A stretch of 9,693 nt of DNA from Dehalococcoidia bacterium (GTDB taxonomy: Bacteria > Chloroflexota > Dehalococcoidia > SAR202 > UBA11138), in assembly GCA_012270665.1 (NCBI GenBank), contig JAAXHY010000124.1, positions 1 to 9,693 of the forward strand, in the 5' to 3' direction. Position numbers and translations under genes: made by a program. The notes under the pieces are model-generated. The model saw only the letters and a program-made list of their open reading frames with translations, made no database searches and was not told the origin of the DNA. Positions 6,760-9,693 of this stretch are shown here, piece after piece; the stretch's first letter is position 1, and each line of letters opens with the position of its first letter.

Positions 6760-7278
6760 ATGGTACATCAGCAAGCCGCTATTCTCAGACCCGAGACCAT
6801 GGTCGAGGAGTTCAAGAAGAACGGCGTAACCCACGTCGTAACGATACCCGACAGCGAGACTAACTATCTCTACGAACTGATGGAGACCCAGGATTGGCTG
6901 GATGTCGTTCCCGTCTCGCGCGAGGGCGAAGCCTGGGGAACCGCCCTGGGACTCAACATCGCCGGAAAAGTGCCGGTCGTGCTGGTTCAGAACACCGGAA
7001 TGCTCGAGGCCGGCGACTCCATTCGCGGAATGGCGATTGACGCCGGATTCCCGCTCGTTATGATCATCGGATACAGGGGATGGAACCGACGAGGTATCAT
7101 AACCGATTCGGTAGCCAAATACACCGAGCCCTTCCTGACCGCGTTCGGCATAGACTATTACTTGGTCGAACAGAACGAGGACGGCGACCGCATCTCCGTC
7201 GCGTTTGAGGAAGCCAGGGCCACCAACAAGCCTGTCGCCATCCTGGTCGGCGACGAGTACCACGGCTTCAACAGGTAG
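6760..7278 (+). CDS. TPP-dependent 2-oxoacid decarboxylase, alpha (PYR) subunit; sulfopyruvate/phosphonopyruvate decarboxylase-like
   Basis: The product has 172 residues, the size of sulfopyruvate decarboxylase alpha (ComD). The ATG at 6760 has GGAGGA 6 bases upstream. This is the pyrimidine-binding half of a split thiamine-pyrophosphate enzyme. The SREGEAWGTALG segment (53-64) carries the conserved cofactor-activating Glu (55 or 57). It is followed by LNIAGKVPVVLVQNTG (65-80), a typical ComD/Ppd element, and by FPLVMIIGYRG (97-107). No TPP diphosphate motif is present, as expected, because that lies in the next gene. The two subunits should form an alpha/beta complex that decarboxylates a C3 or similar 2-oxoacid, such as sulfopyruvate or phosphonopyruvate. 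The precise substrate cannot be read from the sequence. It is first in a three-gene operon and divergent from the AIM24 genes. Confidence 0.85.
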   Translation: MVHQQAAILRPETMVEEFKKNGVTHVVTIPDSETNYLYELMETQDWLDVVPVSREGEAWGTALGLNIAGKVPVVLVQNTGMLEAGDSIRGMAIDAGFPLVMIIGYRGWNRRGIITDSVAKYTEPFLTAFGIDYYLVEQNEDGDRISVAFEEARATNKPVAILVGDEYHGFNR

Positions 7279-7340
7279 GGCCGCAATCAAGAGTCACCAG
7301 AGCGCTACACTCACACGAACTTCAACGGAGGTTAATTCGA

Positions 7341-7925
7341 TTGCTTGATCCAGTAGATGTATTCAAGGCATTTCAGGAACATCGCGGCGACGCGATAGTC
7401 AGCGCCGCCGGGACCGCCGGACGGCACTGGATGGATATCAGCACCAACCAGAAGCGCGACATTTCGCTGGGCGGCGCAATGGGACAGACCACCTCAGCCG
7501 CGTTCGGACTCGCGCTCGGGCTGCCGGACGAAAAGGTGGTCCTGTTCGACGCCGAAGGCTCGCTGCTTATGAACCTCGGCGCAATCGCCTCGATTGCCGG
7601 AAAGAAACCCGCCAACTTCTACCACTTCCTGCTCGACAACGAGTGCTACGCCACCACCGGCGGACAGCCCGTGCCAAACTCCCAGGAAATTGATTACGCC
7701 ATGATGGCCAAGGGGGCGGGATACACCGCCGCTTACAACTTCGACGACCTGGAAGAGTTCAGCACCAGCGTCGGGGAGATTATGCAGCAGGAAGGGCCGG
7801 TTTTCGTCGCTATCAAGATAGAGCCCGAGGTGCAGAACCTTCCTATCGGACTGCGCGAACGACGACCGACCCGCAGCCGCGCCCAGACAATCAATGAACT
7901 GCGCGAGGAGCTCGGTATAGAGTAG
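7341..7925 (+). CDS. TPP-dependent 2-oxoacid decarboxylase, beta (PP) subunit; sulfopyruvate decarboxylase-like
   Basis: The product has 194 residues, similar to ComE-type beta subunits. The TTG start at 7341 is fixed by GGAGG (7327-7331) nine bases upstream and the lack of other starts nearby. It lies 62 bp after the alpha gene. The diphosphate/Mg-binding region reads FDAEGSLLMNLG (69-80) and ends at LDNE (98-101), followed by CYATTGGQP (102-110). This is the GDG-x(about 25)-N layout, but with AEG in place of GDG, so Glu72 stands at the usual Asp metal ligand. SLGGAMGQTTSAAFGLALGL (42-61) is the typical preceding segment. The Arg/Glu-rich tail (about 170-194) is probably helical. Together with alpha it should give a complete active site. 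It could equally act on another 2-oxoacid. Confidence 0.87.
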   Translation: MLDPVDVFKAFQEHRGDAIVSAAGTAGRHWMDISTNQKRDISLGGAMGQTTSAAFGLALGLPDEKVVLFDAEGSLLMNLGAIASIAGKKPANFYHFLLDNECYATTGGQPVPNSQEIDYAMMAKGAGYTAAYNFDDLEEFSTSVGEIMQQEGPVFVAIKIEPEVQNLPIGLRERRPTRSRAQTINELREELGIE

Positions 7926-7955
7926 TAGTCTGCACGGAAAGGACGTGTCCCCCAC

Positions 7956-8789
7956 ATGACTGAAGACGCCGCCGGGCGCCCGGAAATCAATGGCAAGTCG
8001 TTCTACGGTTACGACTCATCCGATATACAGGACAGCTACACCGGCCGTGATGTCGAAGTAGAGGCTGGCTTCATCCTGCCCCACCTCAAGCCCGGCATGA
8101 GTCTCCTCGATTGCGGCTGCGGTCCGGGCGCGATAACCCTCGGCCTGGCGGAGGCTGTCGCCCCGGGCCGCGTGGTAGGCGCGGACATAGAGCCTACGAT
8201 GGTCGAACAGGCCGCGCGTCTGGCCGCCGATAGCGGAGTCCGGAACATCGAGTTCACCGTGGGGGACATCTACGACCTGCATTTTGAGAACGGCGAATTC
8301 GACGTCGTTTTCTCGCACTCGGTGACGGAGCATCTCTCGGACCCCGTGCGGGCGCTGAGAGAGCTCCGCCGGGTAGTCAAGCCGGGCGGACTGGCAGGCA
8401 TCGTCAAGACCGACTGGACCTTTCCGTTCATTGTCCCCGAGAGCGAGGGATTCAGCAAATTCTTCGAGTTGTTCGAGGGCGGCTTCAACCGCATCGGCGG
8501 CTCTCTAAATCGGGGACGCTATCTGGGAGCGTATATGCGGGAGGCGGGCTTCGATGTCATCGAAGTCCGTAACCAGGTGTCTAACTCCTTTGGCGAAACA
8601 ACGGCCACAACCGCCGAGCGGTTCATCACATGGCTCGACAACATACCCCTGTTCCGCGAGTCGGTGGAGTTAGGAATAACCAGCGAGGCCGAGTTGGACG
8701 CCGTCCGCGCTGGAATGCGCGAATGGGGCGCTCACCCCGACGCCTACTTCTCCCTGCCCGGCATCAGAGCTGTGGGAATCAAACGCTAG
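7956..8789 (+). CDS. Class I SAM-dependent methyltransferase (UbiE/Methyltransf_11-25 type)
   Basis: The product has 277 residues, with its ATG at 7956. A GAAAGGA (7937-7943) lies 12 bases upstream, a slightly long spacing. The Rossmann core runs from about residue 45 to 150. Motif I is LLDCGCGPG (50-58), the acidic ribose-binding Asp is in GADIEP (75-80), GDIYDLHF (103-110) is motif II-like, then FDVVFSHSVTEHL (115-127) and VKPGG (141-145). The C-terminal 120 residues, rich in Phe and Glu, would form the substrate cap and do not identify the acceptor. It begins 30 bases after the TPP beta subunit and is probably the last gene of that operon, so its acceptor may belong to the same pathway; that link is inference. 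It is cytoplasmic and convergent with the SDR gene. Confidence 0.9.
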   Translation: MTEDAAGRPEINGKSFYGYDSSDIQDSYTGRDVEVEAGFILPHLKPGMSLLDCGCGPGAITLGLAEAVAPGRVVGADIEPTMVEQAARLAADSGVRNIEFTVGDIYDLHFENGEFDVVFSHSVTEHLSDPVRALRELRRVVKPGGLAGIVKTDWTFPFIVPESEGFSKFFELFEGGFNRIGGSLNRGRYLGAYMREAGFDVIEVRNQVSNSFGETTATTAERFITWLDNIPLFRESVELGITSEAELDAVRAGMREWGAHPDAYFSLPGIRAVGIKR

Positions 8790-8889
8790 ACGCCTTCAGC
8801 GCCCTGACCCATTCAGCGCGAAAGTCGCTGCCGGACATTGATTCCGCGTTGGCCGCCATCCAGAGCGGCGCCTCCTGAATCATCCACAT
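8779..8889 (-). CDS. Possible short hypothetical ORF or gene remnant in the convergent gap
   Basis: A 36-codon reading frame starts at ATG 8889 (MWMIQEAPLWMAANAESM...) and ends at TGA 8781-8779. It overlaps the last 11 bases of the methyltransferase gene on the other strand. Codons look coding-like (many G/C third bases, a mixed residue set with DFRAEWVRAL), and the frame stays open upstream to a TAA near 8932-8934. A weak GAGGTG lies 12 bases before the ATG. I recognise no family. It may be a genuine small protein, the worn C-terminal end of a lost gene, or chance in GC-rich DNA. Confidence 0.2.
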   Translation of the reverse strand: MWMIQEAPLWMAANAESMSGSDFRAEWVRALKASSV

Positions 8890-8911
8890 GGCGGCGACAC
8901 TCACCTCTACC

Positions 8912-8931
8912 CGCCGCTCTAACGGGCGGCG
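8912..8931. terminator. Small GC-rich hairpin between convergent genes
   Basis: CGCCGC (8912-8917) and GCGGCG (8926-8931) pair across an 8-base loop in the 233-bp gap between the methyltransferase and SDR stop codons. The position suits a bidirectional transcript end, but the stem is short and no T tract follows on either strand. Nothing else definite is seen between 8932 and 9022. Confidence 0.25.
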
Positions 8932-9022
8932 TTACCTCAACCAACCCGCCTCACGTCTTCCTTGGCATTCCACCGCCCGCGCTGACTATCCCGCCTGCTG
9001 ACGGCTATTGATCCGGCGTCCC

Positions 9023-9693
9023 TTAGAGTTTGCCGGGCATCCCGCCGTCCACGTTTACTATCTCACCCGTTATGAACCTGGACTCCTCCGACACCAGGAA
9101 CAGCACGAGGTTCGCTACGTCTTCAGGGTAGCCCGCGCCATCCAGTATCTGGATGGAATCGAACATCGCCTCCAGGCTATGGTGTCCACCCCCAACGTCC
9201 GTTAGGGGAGTGATTATCTGCCCCGGCCGGACGCAGTTCACCCGGATGTTGTGCTGGCCGCCCATGCTTGCCGCGTAACGAGTGAAAGCGTCCACTCCCG
9301 CCTTCGCCGCATAGTAGGAAGCCGACGGGTATCTGCCAACCAGGTCGTACATCTTCTTGCTGAAACCCCTGACCGCGGCCACCGACGACATATTGACTAT
9401 CCTGCCACCCCCGCCGGAGACCATGTGAGGCCACACCGCCCTGCACATATAGAAAGTCCCGGTCAGGTTCACGGATATCACCCTGTCCCACCCGTCATCC
9501 TCCTCATTCGGGAAGTTGTTTCGGTCGCCGCCGCCCGCGTTGTTGAACAGCGCGTCTATCCGACCGTACTCGTCCACTACTCTCTGCACCGCCGCGTCCA
9601 CCTGTTCACGGTCCGAAACGTCGCATCGCGCGAACAGCGCCTCACCCCCTTCGTCCCTTATGGACTGCTCGACGGCATGGCCCTCTTTCTCTC
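9023..9693 (-). CDS. Short-chain dehydrogenase/reductase (SDR), N-terminus outside window
   Basis: The frame is open from the right edge to the TAA at 9025-9023, giving 222 residues. The GTG at 9601 is not the start, because the 30 codons before it encode recognisable SDR sequence (EGGEALFARCDVSDREQ). The NAD(P)-binding TGxxxGxG turn must lie beyond the window. Visible: NNAGG (window residues 50-54, the beta4 motif), NLTG (75-78), MSS (101-103, catalytic Ser), YYAAKAG with YxxxK (Tyr126, Lys130), VRPGQIITP (153-161, PG motif) and ITGEIVNVDGG (207-217). This is the classical FabG-like oxidoreductase layout. Ser to Tyr spans about 23 residues instead of the usual 13, an insertion of about 10 (SKKMYDLVGR region). 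Cofactor preference and substrate cannot be told. It is convergent with the methyltransferase gene. Confidence 0.92.
   Translation of the reverse strand, partial: EKEGHAVEQSIRDEGGEALFARCDVSDREQVDAAVQRVVDEYGRIDALFNNAGGGDRNNFPNEEDDGWDRVISVNLTGTFYMCRAVWPHMVSGGGGRIVNMSSVAAVRGFSKKMYDLVGRYPSASYYAAKAGVDAFTRYAASMGGQHNIRVNCVRPGQIITPLTDVGGGHHSLEAMFDSIQILDGAGYPEDVANLVLFLVSEESRFITGEIVNVDGGMPGKL

Noticed and set aside
6612..6863. 83-codon rightward frame before the TPP alpha gene
   Set aside because: It overlaps the promoter region and the start of the alpha gene in another frame and resembles no protein.
6613..7290. N-terminal extension of the first AIM24 protein to 443 residues
   Set aside because: It is the complement of the well-supported TPP alpha gene. 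The TTG at 6612 has a strong SD and matches the paralogs' N-termini.
3392..7925. A single sulfolactate-degradation operon
   Set aside because: The hydroxyacid oxidase and the TPP genes are separated by the oppositely oriented AIM24 operon, and no substrate-specific gene is visible. I keep only a loose pathway hypothesis.
1..9693. CRISPR array, tRNA genes, insertion sequence ends or phage genes
   Set aside because: No short regularly spaced repeats, tRNA-like cloverleaf, transposase or integrase sequence was seen. The only direct repeat is the protein-coding one at 1079-1396.

Overview
This is a moderately GC-rich bacterial chromosome segment with Shine-Dalgarno-led genes and frequent TTG starts. 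The mix of genes is a partial DUF1501 protein, a secreted HExxH protein, an FMN 2-hydroxyacid oxidase, AIM24-like paralogs, a split TPP decarboxylase, a SAM methyltransferase and an SDR. It is compatible with an uncultivated Chloroflexota (SAR202/Dehalococcoidia-like) genome. That placement is an impression from gene content, not a phylogenetic result. No mobile element, tRNA, rRNA or CRISPR array was seen.

Layout. Left edge (1-863, +): the C-terminal 286 residues of a DUF1501 protein. 962-3163 (+): a secreted protein of about 730 aa built entirely from duplications. Two copies of a 50-residue helical repeat are followed by two copies of a peptidase-MA-like domain, of which only the second keeps HExxH. 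A strong hairpin (3183-3206) follows it. 3392-4492 (+): an FMN-dependent alpha-hydroxyacid dehydrogenase/oxidase with its own promoter-like sequence and a strong RBS. The 60 bp between it and the next, convergent, gene hold no convincing terminator. 4553-6612 (-): a compact operon of three divergent AIM24/TIGR00266 paralogs. A 147-bp divergent promoter region (6613-6759) separates it from a rightward operon at 6760-8789. That operon encodes the PYR and PP halves of a sulfopyruvate/phosphonopyruvate-decarboxylase-like TPP enzyme and a class I methyltransferase. 8790-9022 is a convergent intergenic region with a small hairpin and a possible short reverse-strand ORF. Right edge (9023-9693, -): a short-chain dehydrogenase/reductase whose N-terminus lies outside the window.

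How they may work together. The split TPP enzyme and the methyltransferase are almost certainly co-transcribed. The FMN hydroxyacid oxidase makes 2-oxoacids and the TPP enzyme decarboxylates 2-oxoacids, so a hydroxyacid -> oxoacid -> aldehyde route (for example sulfolactate-like) can be proposed. They are not in one operon, and the substrates are unknown. The most distinctive observations are the active/degenerate tandem peptidase-like protein, the AIM24 triplet facing the TPP operon, and the non-canonical metal-binding motif of the TPP beta subunit.
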